Origin: Pseudomonas abieticivorans
Lineage (GTDB): Bacteria > Pseudomonadota > Gammaproteobacteria > Pseudomonadales > Pseudomonadaceae
DNA: 64,000 nucleotides
Reading direction: 5' to 3'
NCBI RefSeq assembly: GCF_023509015.1
Contig: NZ_CP094975.1
Span: 6,627,501 to 6,691,500, forward strand
Part shown: piece after piece, positions 44,247 through 52,924 of the stretch
Numbering within the stretch: position 1 is the first letter of the stretch
Layout of the letters: each line of letters begins with the position of its first letter
Notes under the pieces: generated by a model
What the model was told of the DNA's origin: nothing
What the model saw: only the letters and a program-made list of their open reading frames with translations
Databases searched by the model: none
Program-made: the position numbers and the translations under genes

Positions 44247-44274
44247 AACTTACATTTAATGTAATATGTAAGTT
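44247..44274. promoter_or_regulatory. palindromic operator, TetR/AKR intergenic region
   Basis: AACTTACAT (44247-44255) and ATGTAAGTT (44266-44274) are perfect inverted 9-mers with a 10-base spacer that itself contains TTAATGTAAT. The site lies between the divergent aldo/keto reductase (start 44182) and TetR (start 44303) genes, 29 bases before the TetR start. This is the form expected of a TetR dimer-of-dimers site that would repress both genes. Confidence 0.7.
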
Positions 44275-44302
44275 TTACGAGTGTCAACAGGAGTCAACGA
44301 AA

Positions 44303-44905
44303 ATGCCGCGTACGGGGCTATCTGCCGAGGAAATAAAAGCACGGGCGACTGACCTCGCCCTCACTCGCATGCGTCTGTTGGGCGCAGACAAAGTGCGCCT
44401 CACGGATGTTGCCAAGGAGCTGGGTGTCAGCCACGCGGCGCTGTATGCGCACTTTGCGGACAAGACTGCGCTACTCGATGCCGTCATCGAACGGTGGATG
44501 CATGAGGTGCAGCAAAAGCTTGCGGCGGTGGCCTCTGCGGCGGGCGATCCTGCGCAGCGCATGGTCGATTGGCTGGTGACGCTTTACCAGACCAAGCGCC
44601 AACGCGCGCTGACCGATCCGGAACCGCACCGGGCCTTTGACATTGCGTCGGCCCTGGACAAACCCTTTGTCATCGCCCACCTGAGCAGCCTGCTCGACCA
44701 GCTTGCCGGCCTGTTCAGTGAAGCCCAGGCAAGGTTTGGGAGTGACTCGGCACTGAATGCCCGGTTGATCTACACGGCAACTGCCGCCTTCCACCACCCA
44801 ACCCTGATCGCCCAGACAGCGCACACGGACCAGGAGCCGATGCTGCGCCAAATCATCACGCTGACGCTGCTGGGCATGCAAAGCAGCCCAGCGCAGGTTG
44901 GTTGA
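44303..44905 (+). CDS. TetR/AcrR-family repressor
   Basis: A 200-residue regulator with an N-terminal helix-turn-helix (VRLTDVAKELGVSHAALYAHFADKTALL, split around residues 31-58) and a helical ligand domain (TetR_C type). The ATG at 44303 is preceded by CAGGAG. The in-frame ATG at 44240 lies upstream of the operator and is unlikely. It probably binds the palindrome at 44247-44274 and controls itself and the aldo/keto reductase operon. Confidence 0.85.
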   Translation: MPRTGLSAEEIKARATDLALTRMRLLGADKVRLTDVAKELGVSHAALYAHFADKTALLDAVIERWMHEVQQKLAAVASAAGDPAQRMVDWLVTLYQTKRQRALTDPEPHRAFDIASALDKPFVIAHLSSLLDQLAGLFSEAQARFGSDSALNARLIYTATAAFHHPTLIAQTAHTDQEPMLRQIITLTLLGMQSSPAQVG

Positions 44906-45001
44906 AGCGCTACAGGGCTTGGGCGACACGTCGGGTAGGCTACCGATATAGATATCATGCTAATCTTTAGCTTGCTATGTATCACTCAAGGGGCGCCTAC
45001 C

Positions 45002-47020
45002 TTGCCGCGCGCAGTGAACGATTTTTTCAAGGCGGTCTTCAGCCCCACGACACCGGCGTTGCAATTTGCCCTGAAAAACATGATGGCTGGCGGCCTGGCA
45101 CTGTACTTGGCCTTCATACTGGACATGCAGCAACCGCAATGGGCGTTGACCACGGTGTTCGTCGTCAGCCAGCCGTTGAGCGGCATGGTGCTGTCCAAGG
45201 GCGCGTACCGGTTGCTGGGGACATTGGTTGGCGCCGTGGTGTCCTTAGGCATGATCGCGCTGTTTGGCCAGGCCCCCGTGTTGTTCCTGTCATGCATGGC
45301 GTTGTGGCTGGGCTTCTGCACGGCCGGCGCGTCGCTGTATCGCAACAATGCCTCCTACGGTTTTGTGCTGGCCGGCTACACCACGGCGATCATTGCCTTG
45401 CCGGCCACCACCGCGCCATTGAACGTATTCGATCAGGCCCAGGCGCGGCTGTTCGAAATCACCTTGGGCATCATTTGCGCTTCGCTGATCAGCACCGTGC
45501 TGTGGCCGCAGCGCATCGAACGGCAACTGGCGGTGCAAGCCCGCGACGCCTGGAAAACCGGCATGGCCGCGGCGGCCTCGGAACTGCTAGGTGTCGATCA
45601 GCGCAAAGGCCTGCTTCAAGCCCTGGGGCGGATCGTATCGGTGGATGCCCAGCGCGATCACGCCGCCTTCGAGGGGCCTCTGGGCCGGCTGCGCGGCCAG
45701 GCCTTGCGGGTGATGAGCCGCGACTTGCTCAGCCTGTTGCGCGTTGCCCGTGGCGTGGCACGCCTGCGCTCGATGCTGGATGACGCCGCCAGAACCTACC
45801 TTGACCCACTGATTGATGGTGTGGCCCAAGCCTTGGCGGACGGCAGCGAAACCGCCCTCAACCAGCAGGCTGTGCTGCTGGATGAATACCTGTTGGACAC
45901 ACCCATGGCCCCGCAGGTGCATACCTGCCTGATGCGCCTGACGGTGGTGGTGCGCCTGGCCGCCGTGGCCGTGCAAACCCTGCAGGCGCTGGAGCAAGGC
46001 CAGGCCATCAGCCAAGCCCCGGGGCCACTGGCCTGGCACCGCGACCTTGAGCAAGGTGCCCTGGCCGGCCTGCGCAGTGCCTTGGCATTTTTGGCCGTGG
46101 CTGCGCTGTGGGTGTTTACCGCCTGGCCAGCCGGGCTCGGGGCCGTGTCGATCTGCGGGGTGGTGCTGAGCCTGTACGCCGGGCGCGAGGCACCGGGTGC
46201 CGCGGCCATGAATTTTCTCAAGGGCATCGCCCTGTCGGTGCCCGTGGCCGCGGTCGTCGCCTTCGCCCTGCTGCCCAGCTGGGAAGGCTTTCCCATGCTC
46301 TGCCTGGGGTTGGGTGTACCGCTGTTCATGGCTTCGCTGTGCCTGAGCCAGCCGAGCATCGCCCCCATCGCCGCCTCGTTCTGCATCTTCTTCGTCAACA
46401 ACGTCGCGCCCAGCAACGTCATGAGCTATGACCTGGAACAGTTCCTTAACAAGGCGCTGGCCACCTTGTTCGGCGTCGGGATCTCGGTGGTGGTGTTTAA
46501 GCTGGTGACCTTGACGCCGGGTTTGCGCCACTATCGTCGGCTGATACACGCATCCCTGGCCGACCTTTCCCAGCTGGCCCGGCGGCCGCTGGATCAGGCC
46601 GAGGGCTGGTTTGGCGGGCGCATGGCCGATCGCCTGATGCGCTTGGCACGCTATCGCCTCCAGCACCCGGACGAACCCGACCTGCACTGGCAAAACGGCC
46701 TGAATGGCCTGGACCTGGGCGGCGAGTTACTGCACCTGCGCGGGTGCCTGGTAGAAGCTGCCCCAGCGTTGGCAGGTGAGCGTGAACGGTATTTGCGCGA
46801 CCTCGCCCGCCTGCTGAAACAGGGCGCACCGGCGCCTGGCCAAGAGGCCCTGCTGGATGCGCCGAGTGAACGACTGCTTAAGGTCCTGGACGCCGATACA
46901 CAACTGACGGCGCGCCGCCAGGAACTGGCGCGGGCAGCGGCGCTGCAGGTGCAGTCCATTTGGCAGGGTTGGTGCGCCAGCGCGCCTTCACCGCCGGCGG
47001 CCCGGCCTGGCTCAGCGTGA
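45002..47020 (+). CDS. FUSC-family aromatic-acid efflux-like protein
   Basis: A 672-residue inner-membrane protein of the AaeB/YccS-like fusaric-acid-resistance family. The N-terminal six-helix block (FALKNMMAGGLALYLAFILD, PQWALTTVFVVSQPLSGMVL) is followed by a soluble stretch, a second helix block (GLRSALAFLAVAALWVFTAW) and a soluble C-terminal part. The start is uncertain. A TTG at 45002 has AAGGGG 8 bases upstream and gives a family-like N-terminus; the ATG at 44957 has only a weak site. An MFP partner such as AaeA is not adjacent, so export function is inferred from the family. Confidence 0.75.
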   Translation: MPRAVNDFFKAVFSPTTPALQFALKNMMAGGLALYLAFILDMQQPQWALTTVFVVSQPLSGMVLSKGAYRLLGTLVGAVVSLGMIALFGQAPVLFLSCMALWLGFCTAGASLYRNNASYGFVLAGYTTAIIALPATTAPLNVFDQAQARLFEITLGIICASLISTVLWPQRIERQLAVQARDAWKTGMAAAASELLGVDQRKGLLQALGRIVSVDAQRDHAAFEGPLGRLRGQALRVMSRDLLSLLRVARGVARLRSMLDDAARTYLDPLIDGVAQALADGSETALNQQAVLLDEYLLDTPMAPQVHTCLMRLTVVVRLAAVAVQTLQALEQGQAISQAPGPLAWHRDLEQGALAGLRSALAFLAVAALWVFTAWPAGLGAVSICGVVLSLYAGREAPGAAAMNFLKGIALSVPVAAVVAFALLPSWEGFPMLCLGLGVPLFMASLCLSQPSIAPIAASFCIFFVNNVAPSNVMSYDLEQFLNKALATLFGVGISVVVFKLVTLTPGLRHYRRLIHASLADLSQLARRPLDQAEGWFGGRMADRLMRLARYRLQHPDEPDLHWQNGLNGLDLGGELLHLRGCLVEAAPALAGERERYLRDLARLLKQGAPAPGQEALLDAPSERLLKVLDADTQLTARRQELARAAALQVQSIWQGWCASAPSPPAARPGSA

Positions 47021-47021
47021 T

Positions 47022-47735
47022 TCAGGCCAGCAACTGGGTGATCCACTGCGCCTGCCGAACGACCGCTTGCACCTTGTGCTCGGGCACGGCATGGCGCGCT
47101 TGGGCGAACTGGGCCAGGGTCTGCTGTTTCTCGCGCAGCCTGCGCTGCCACTTGAGCAGGAACGCCGCGCTGCGGGCCTGCATCTGCAACGGCCCGAAGT
47201 ACAGCTCTTGGGCGGTATACGTCACAGGCCCGGTGCGCTCGGCGACGATGATTTCGTAGTCAAAGCGGTTTTCGCGCAGCACCTCTTCACAGAGGATGCG
47301 GTAGCCGTTGTCCATCAGCCATTGGCGCAAGGGCTGCTCACCGCCGTTGGGCTGCAGGATCAAGCGCTCCTGGCCGCGCAGGCGCGACTGGCCGCTGTCG
47401 AGGATGTCGCGGATGGTTTCGCCGCCCATGCCGCACAGGCTGACGGCCGTGATCCGGTCCTGCGGCTCGATCGCTGCCAGGCCATTGGCCAGGCGCACGC
47501 TGATCTGCGCGTTAAAGCCATGCTCGCGCACGGTGCGTTCGGCCGCTTGAAACGGCGTCAACGCCACCTCGCCCGCCACTGCCGCCACAATAGCGCCACG
47601 GCGCAGCACCGCTACCGGCAGGTAACCGTGATCCGAGCCAATGTCGGCCAGGCGCGCCCCGGCAGGCACATGCGCCGCCACGCGCGCAAGGCGCATGGAC
47701 AATGTCTGTTCGTTCAACTGCAGGCCCCTTTTCAC
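47022..47735 (-). CDS. trmK: tRNA (adenine-N1)-methyltransferase TrmK family
   Basis: A 237-residue SAM-dependent enzyme that methylates N1 of adenine 22 in certain tRNAs. ADIGSDHGYLPV (about 30-41) is the SAM-binding motif I, and SLCGMGGETI with LILQPNGG are the TrmK catalytic-region signatures. The C-terminal half is an alpha-helical coiled segment rich in Gln and Arg. It converges on the FUSC gene with a one-base gap. Single-gene unit. Confidence 0.85.
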   Translation of the reverse strand: MKRGLQLNEQTLSMRLARVAAHVPAGARLADIGSDHGYLPVAVLRRGAIVAAVAGEVALTPFQAAERTVREHGFNAQISVRLANGLAAIEPQDRITAVSLCGMGGETIRDILDSGQSRLRGQERLILQPNGGEQPLRQWLMDNGYRILCEEVLRENRFDYEIIVAERTGPVTYTAQELYFGPLQMQARSAAFLLKWQRRLREKQQTLAQFAQARHAVPEHKVQAVVRQAQWITQLLA

Positions 47736-48051
47736 TCAGGGCGCGATTGTGTCGAGCAGCGCCGTGATTTTCAAGTGCTTGCAGTGGCAGCAGTCACAAT
47801 ACCAATGGCGCTTTGACAGCGCCGACTCGGCGTCTGTAGGAGCGGATTGATCCGCGAAAAGGCCGCCGCGTTGCATCAGGCATGCCGCGTCGCGGCTTTC
47901 GCGGATGAATCCGCTCCTACGGGGAATTATTTAGTGTCCCTTTGTATCTGATGCCATAGAGCTTGGGCCCGCGCAACGTTGGCGGGCACACCAAGCGCAT
48001 CATTCGTTTGCCTGCGGGCTGAAACGACACGTCAGGGACAGAGTAACGCGC
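47736..48051. other. intergenic region with a REP doublet
   Basis: A 316-bp gap between trmK and the ProP-like gene. It carries the REP doublet at 47834-47921 and then about 130 bases leading to the start codon, including GGGACAGAG before the ATG. No gene is seen. Confidence 0.6.
47834..47921. repeat. REP doublet
   Basis: CTGTAGGAGCGGATTGATCC near 47834 and TTCGCGGATGAATCCGCTCC near 47898 form inverted arms with a loop of about 40 bases. Same family as the other doublets here. Confidence 0.8.
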
Positions 48052-49554
48052 ATGAAATTACGTAAAAAACGCATCAACCCCATCGGCCTGAAAGACATCA
48101 CCATTGTCGACGACGTCAAGATGCGCAAGGCGATCACCGCTGCAGCGCTGGGCAACGCGCTGGAGTGGTTCGACTTTGGGGTGTACGGCTTTGTCGCCTA
48201 CGTGCTGGGCAAGGTGTTCTTCCCCGGCGCCAACCCCAGCGTGCAAATGATCGCGGCCTTGGCAACCTTTTCGGTGCCCTTCCTGATCCGCCCGCTGGGC
48301 GGGCTGTTCTTCGGCGCCCTGGGGGACCGTTACGGGCGGCAAAAAGTGCTGGCGGCCACCATTGTGATCATGTCACTGAGCACCTTTGCCATCGGGCTGA
48401 TTCCGTCTTACGCCACCATCGGCATCTGGGCCCCGATCCTGTTGTTGCTGGCCAAAATGGCCCAAGGCTTTTCGGTGGGCGGCGAATACACCGGCGCCTC
48501 GATCTTCGTCGCCGAATACGCGCCCGACCGCAAGCGCGGCTTCCTGGGCAGTTGGTTGGACTTCGGCTCGATCGCAGGCTTCGTGCTGGGCGCAGGCGTG
48601 GTGGTGATGATTTCCGCCGTGATTGGCGAAGACCAGTTCCAGGAATGGGGCTGGCGCCTGCCGTTCTTCCTCGCCCTGCCCCTGGGCCTGCTAGGGCTTT
48701 ACCTGCGTAACGCGCTGGAGGAAACCCCGGCCTTCCAGCAGCATGTCGAAAAACTGGAGCAAGGTGACCGCGAAGGCCTGGCCGGCGGCCCCCGGGTGTC
48801 GTTCAAAGAGGTGGCTACCCAGCACTGGCGCAGCCTGATCACCTGCATCGGCGTGGTGGTGGCCACCAACGTCACCTACTACATGCTGCTCACCTACATG
48901 CCCAGCTACCTGTCGCACAACCTGCACTACAGCGAAAACCGCGGCGTGCTGATCATCATCGCGATCATGGTGGGGATGCTGTTCGTGCAGCCGTTTTTCG
49001 GCTTTGTGAGTGACAAGGTGGGCCGCCGCCCCTTCATCATCATCGGCAGCGTCGGCCTGTTCGTGCTGGCCATACCGGCCTTCATGCTGATCACCAGCGG
49101 CAAGCTGGGCCTGATCTTCGCAGGCCTGCTGATACTGGCCGTGCTGCTGAACTTCTTCATCGGGGTGATGGCCTCGACGCTGCCGGCGATGTTCCCCACC
49201 CACATCCGCTACAGCGCCCTGGCCAGCGCCTTCAACGTGTCGGTGCTGGTCGCAGGGCTGACCCCCACCGCCGCCGCCTGGCTGGTGGAAACCACCAACA
49301 ACCTGTACATGCCGGCCTACTACCTGATGGTGGTGGCCCTGATCGGCCTGGCCACCGGCCTGACCATGAAGGAAACCGCCAACAAACCGCTGCGTGGCGC
49401 GGCGCCCGCTGCGTCTGATATCGCCGAAGCGCGAGAGCTGCTGCAGGAACATCACGACAACATCGAACAGAAGATCGAAGACATCGACACACAGATCGCC
49501 GAGTTGCAGGCCAAGCGCGAGGAATTGGTGCAGCAGCATCCGCGCATCAACTAA
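48052..49554 (+). CDS. ProP-like MFS osmolyte:H+ symporter
   Basis: A 500-residue MHS-type permease. LGNALEWFDFGVYGF (about 35-49), GGLFFGALGDRYGRQKVLA and QGFSVGGEYTGASIFVAEYA are classic ProP features. The C-terminal tail (about 462-498, EARELLQEHHDNIEQKIEDI, then TQIAELQAKREEL) is a heptad-rich coiled coil like the osmosensory tail of E. coli ProP. Likely import of proline, betaine or ectoine under osmotic stress. Confidence 0.88.
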   Translation: MKLRKKRINPIGLKDITIVDDVKMRKAITAAALGNALEWFDFGVYGFVAYVLGKVFFPGANPSVQMIAALATFSVPFLIRPLGGLFFGALGDRYGRQKVLAATIVIMSLSTFAIGLIPSYATIGIWAPILLLLAKMAQGFSVGGEYTGASIFVAEYAPDRKRGFLGSWLDFGSIAGFVLGAGVVVMISAVIGEDQFQEWGWRLPFFLALPLGLLGLYLRNALEETPAFQQHVEKLEQGDREGLAGGPRVSFKEVATQHWRSLITCIGVVVATNVTYYMLLTYMPSYLSHNLHYSENRGVLIIIAIMVGMLFVQPFFGFVSDKVGRRPFIIIGSVGLFVLAIPAFMLITSGKLGLIFAGLLILAVLLNFFIGVMASTLPAMFPTHIRYSALASAFNVSVLVAGLTPTAAAWLVETTNNLYMPAYYLMVVALIGLATGLTMKETANKPLRGAAPAASDIAEARELLQEHHDNIEQKIEDIDTQIAELQAKREELVQQHPRIN

Positions 49555-49651
49555 ATGATGGCCGGCGCCTTCACCTCATCCTCTCCCTGAGGCGCCGGCT
49601 GAATGCCATAATGCTAACATCACAGAAGAATTTTAAAGCTGAGTAGAACCG

Positions 49652-49807
49652 ATGAACCGTCGCAAGAAGATCAACCAGTTATTAAAGGCCAATCGCCAAA
49701 AGGCCAGTGCCAAGCTGGCACCGCAAAACAAGGACAAATACATCAGCAAGGCTGACCGGGCAAAGCTGGCGGAGCAAGCGGTCGACGGGGCGATCGACGC
49801 CGAGTGA
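49652..49807 (+). CDS. DUF2986 family small protein
   Basis: A 51-residue basic protein (MNRRKKINQLL..., NKDKYISKADRAKLA) that fits the DUF2986 pattern. It is highly conserved in gamma-proteobacteria and of unknown function. It lies alone between the ProP-like gene and the ybhP-clsB-ybhN operon. The Shine-Dalgarno is not obvious (GCTGAGTAGAACCG upstream). Confidence 0.75.
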   Translation: MNRRKKINQLLKANRQKASAKLAPQNKDKYISKADRAKLAEQAVDGAIDAE

Positions 49808-49947
49808 AGGCCCTGCTTATTGCCTGATGTCTTTGTGGGGGGACCGGCTAAGTCTTCCCATCGCCCCCCTTCCTCGCCCCCAAAAAAGAAACTTCCTGAA
49901 CAGCCCCGAGTCCCAGACTTAGAGCAACCCGCCAGGAAGATCGCCCC

Positions 49948-50724
49948 ATGCCCAATCCTCAGCCGTTGCCCGAGCAGGTGCCTGCAGTCAACCGCTTGCG
50001 TATCCTCACGGTCAACACCCACAAGGGCTTCAGCCCGCTGAACCGCCGCTTCGTGCTGCCTGAGCTGCGCGAGGCCGTACGTACGCTGTCGGCCGACGTG
50101 GTGTTTTTGCAGGAAGTGCTGGGCATGCACCGCCTGCACGGCCAGCGCTTCGACAATTGGTCGGACGTGCCGCAGTACGAATTTCTCGCCGACAGCATGT
50201 GGCCGGTGTTTGCCTATGGCCGCAACGCGGTGTACCCCGATGGCGAACACGGCAACGCGTTGCTCTCCAAATTCCCGATCCTGCGCCATGACAACCTTGA
50301 CGTAAGCGTGAGCGGCACCGAGCAGCGTGGCTTGCTGCATTCGGTGCTGGCCGTGCCCGGCCACCGGGAAGTGCACACCGTGTGCGTGCACCTGGGGCTG
50401 GGTGAACGCCAGCGCGAGCAGCAATTGCAGTTGCTGTGCCGGCTGCTGGACAGCCTGCCCATCGACGCGCCGGTGATCGTCGCCGGTGACTTCAATGACT
50501 GGCGCAAACGCGCCGACGCCCTGCTCGCCCGCTGCGACATGCTCGAGGTGTTCGCCCGTACCTATGGCGCGCCGGCGCGCACCTTCCCGGCGCGCTGGCC
50601 GCTGCTGTGCCTGGACCGCATCTACCTGCGCAACGCCCGGGCCGTGGAGCCCAGGGTGTTGTCGCGCAAACCCTGGTCGCACCTGTCCGACCATGTACCG
50701 TTGGCCGTGGAGGTGCACCTGTGA
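49948..50724 (+). CDS. ybhP: endonuclease/exonuclease/phosphatase-family protein YbhP
   Basis: A 258-residue EEP-fold hydrolase. LRILTVNTHKGFSPLNRRF, VVFLQEVLGMH (catalytic Glu), VIVAGDFNDW (Asp/Asn) and HLSDHVPLAVEVHL (Asp-His) are the four EEP blocks. In E. coli ybhP is the first gene before clsB and ybhN, and the same order is found here. It acts probably on a phosphodiester in lipid or nucleotide metabolism. Its TGA overlaps the GTG start of clsB. Confidence 0.85.
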   Translation: MPNPQPLPEQVPAVNRLRILTVNTHKGFSPLNRRFVLPELREAVRTLSADVVFLQEVLGMHRLHGQRFDNWSDVPQYEFLADSMWPVFAYGRNAVYPDGEHGNALLSKFPILRHDNLDVSVSGTEQRGLLHSVLAVPGHREVHTVCVHLGLGERQREQQLQLLCRLLDSLPIDAPVIVAGDFNDWRKRADALLARCDMLEVFARTYGAPARTFPARWPLLCLDRIYLRNARAVEPRVLSRKPWSHLSDHVPLAVEVHL

Positions 50725-51947
50725 AGCAACCTTGGCGCGACAACAATCAGGTGCAGCTGCTGATTAATGGCGAGGAGTTCTTCCCGGCAGTGTTTGCCGC
50801 GATTCGGGCCGCCCGCGAAGAAGTGCTGATTGAAACCTTCATCCTCTTCGAAGACCAGGTGGGCCGCGAGTTGCAGGCGGCGCTGATCGAAGCGGCCGGG
50901 CGCGGGGTGCGCGTCGAAGTGTTGGTGGACGGCTATGGCACGGCCGACCTGAGCACGCATTTCTTGCGCGAATTGGTGGAGGCTGGTGTGCGCCTGCAGG
51001 CCTTCGACCCGCAACCCAAAATCATGGGCATGCGCACCAACCTGTTCCGCCGGCTGCACCGCAAAATCGTGGTAATCGATGGCGAAACCGGCTTTGTCGG
51101 CGGCATCAACTACAGCGCCGACCACCTGCTGACCTTTGGCCCCATGGCCAAGCAGGACTATGCGGTGCAGGTGCGCGGCCCGATCGTCGCCGACCTGCAC
51201 CAGGCCACCCTGACCCTGCTCGACGAAACCAGCCGCGTGCGCCGCCATCCCAGGCCGTGGCGCACCCGGGGCTTGCCGATCGAGGCCGACAGTGCCCAGG
51301 CGGCGATGCTGCTGTGCATTCGCGACAACCAGGCCCACCGCGACGACATCGAAAGCCAATACATGCAAGCCATTGGCAGCGCCCAGGAACGGCTGATCGT
51401 GGCCAATGCTTACTTTTTCCCCGGCTACCGGGTGCTGCGTGCCTTGCGCGATGCCGCGCGCCGGGGCGTGCGCGTGACGTTGATTTTGCAAGGCATGCCC
51501 GACATGCCGTTGGTGCGCCTGTGTTCGCGCCTGCTCTATAACTACTTGCTGCGCGAAGGCGTGGTGATCCGTGAATACTGCGACCGGCCGCTGCACGGCA
51601 AGGTGGCGGTGATCGACCGCCAATGGTCGACCGTGGGCTCCAGCAACCTGGACCCACTGAGCCTGTCGCTGAACCTTGAGGCCAACCTGTTCATCCGTGA
51701 CCAGGCGTTCAACCAGCGCCTGCATGACCACCTGGAAGCGCTGGCGCAGCAGAGTTGCAAGTCGATCACCCTGCAGCGGGTACTGCGCGGCTATTGGTGG
51801 CGCGCCCCGCTGATCTTTCTGAGCTTTCACCTGCTGCGGCATTTTCCGGCCATTGTCGGCATGTTCCCCGCGCACTCGCCCAAGCTGGCACCGTTGGGCC
51901 CGGTGATCAAGGAGCCGGTGGAATCGGCCAGCGGCAACGCCCCATGA
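50721..51947 (+). CDS. clsB: cardiolipin synthase B
   Basis: A 408-residue phospholipase-D-superfamily enzyme making cardiolipin, and in E. coli also phosphatidylglycerol with YbhP's operon partner set. It has two HKD motifs: HRKIVVIDGETGFVGG (from His113) and HGKVAVIDRQWSTVGSSN (from His292). The GTG start at 50721 gives a GTGA overlap with ybhP; the frame runs upstream inside ybhP without coding meaning. It overlaps ybhN as ATGA. Confidence 0.88.
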   Translation: MKQPWRDNNQVQLLINGEEFFPAVFAAIRAAREEVLIETFILFEDQVGRELQAALIEAAGRGVRVEVLVDGYGTADLSTHFLRELVEAGVRLQAFDPQPKIMGMRTNLFRRLHRKIVVIDGETGFVGGINYSADHLLTFGPMAKQDYAVQVRGPIVADLHQATLTLLDETSRVRRHPRPWRTRGLPIEADSAQAAMLLCIRDNQAHRDDIESQYMQAIGSAQERLIVANAYFFPGYRVLRALRDAARRGVRVTLILQGMPDMPLVRLCSRLLYNYLLREGVVIREYCDRPLHGKVAVIDRQWSTVGSSNLDPLSLSLNLEANLFIRDQAFNQRLHDHLEALAQQSCKSITLQRVLRGYWWRAPLIFLSFHLLRHFPAIVGMFPAHSPKLAPLGPVIKEPVESASGNAP

Positions 51948-52900
51948 ACACGCCACGCAAAGGCTGGAAGTGGGCCAAGCGCGCACTCACGGCGGTGTTC
52001 TTCGTACTGGTCCCGGTGATGCTGTTTTTGCTGATCCGCAACCTGGACTGGCAAGAGGTAGGCCGTGCGCTGCAAGGCTACAAGACCACCACCCTGTTGC
52101 TGGCCGGGCTCATCGCCTTGGCCAGTTACCTGGTGTTCAGCAGCTATGACCTGCTGGGCCGACGCTATACCGGGCACTCTCTGCCCACGCGCCAAGTGCT
52201 GCCGCTGGCGTTCGTGTGCTACGCCTTCAACCTCAACCTGAGCTCCTGGGTGGGGGGTATTGCCTTGCGTTACAGGCTCTACGGCAAACTGGGCCTGAGC
52301 GTGGCCACCATCACCCGAATCATGAGCCTGGGCCTGGTGACCAACTGGCTGGGGTATTTGTTTGTTGGCGGCGCAGTCTTTGCCATGGGCTTGCCGGCCT
52401 TGCCCGACAGCGTGAAGATCGGCGCGCTGGGGTTGCGCCTGATCGGGGTGGCGATGGTGCTGGTGGCGCTGGCCTATGTGCTGGCCTGCGCCTTCGCGAA
52501 AAAACGCAGCTGGCAGCTGCGTGGCCATGAAATCACCCTGCCGCGCGCGCGCTTTGCCCTGTTGCAGGCAGGCCTGGCAGCGCTCAACTGGTCATTGATG
52601 GCCCTGGTGATATATACCTTGCTGCCGGACAAGGTCGGTTACCCGACGATACTGGCGGTGCTGCTGATCAGCAGCATCGCCGGGGTAATCACCCATATCC
52701 CGGCGGGGCTTGGGGTGTTGGAGACAATCTTCATCACCCTGCTGCAGGGCAGCTATTCGAAGGGCACCCTGCTGGCGGCGTTGATCGGCTACCGCGCCTT
52801 GTACTTCCTGCTGCCGTTGCTGGTGGCCTGCGTGATGTACCTGGTGCTGGAGCGGTTGGCCAAGCGCAAAGCCTTGGCGCAACCGGTTTATCCGCGATAG
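51944..52900 (+). CDS. ybhN: YbhN/UPF0104 lysylphosphatidylglycerol-synthase-like membrane protein
   Basis: A 318-residue inner-membrane protein with about eight helices and the UPF0104/LPG-synthase TM fold (YAFNLNLSSWVGGIALRYRL, VITHIPAGLGVLETIFITLL). It is the flippase-like part without the aminoacyl-transferase domain of MprF. Third gene of the ybhP-clsB-ybhN operon, coupled by an ATGA overlap. A role in moving or sorting a phospholipid made by ClsB is likely but not shown by sequence. Confidence 0.85.
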   Translation: MNTPRKGWKWAKRALTAVFFVLVPVMLFLLIRNLDWQEVGRALQGYKTTTLLLAGLIALASYLVFSSYDLLGRRYTGHSLPTRQVLPLAFVCYAFNLNLSSWVGGIALRYRLYGKLGLSVATITRIMSLGLVTNWLGYLFVGGAVFAMGLPALPDSVKIGALGLRLIGVAMVLVALAYVLACAFAKKRSWQLRGHEITLPRARFALLQAGLAALNWSLMALVIYTLLPDKVGYPTILAVLLISSIAGVITHIPAGLGVLETIFITLLQGSYSKGTLLAALIGYRALYFLLPLLVACVMYLVLERLAKRKALAQPVYPR

Positions 52901-52924
52901 AGCGCACCGCTGGGGTGGGCAGGC

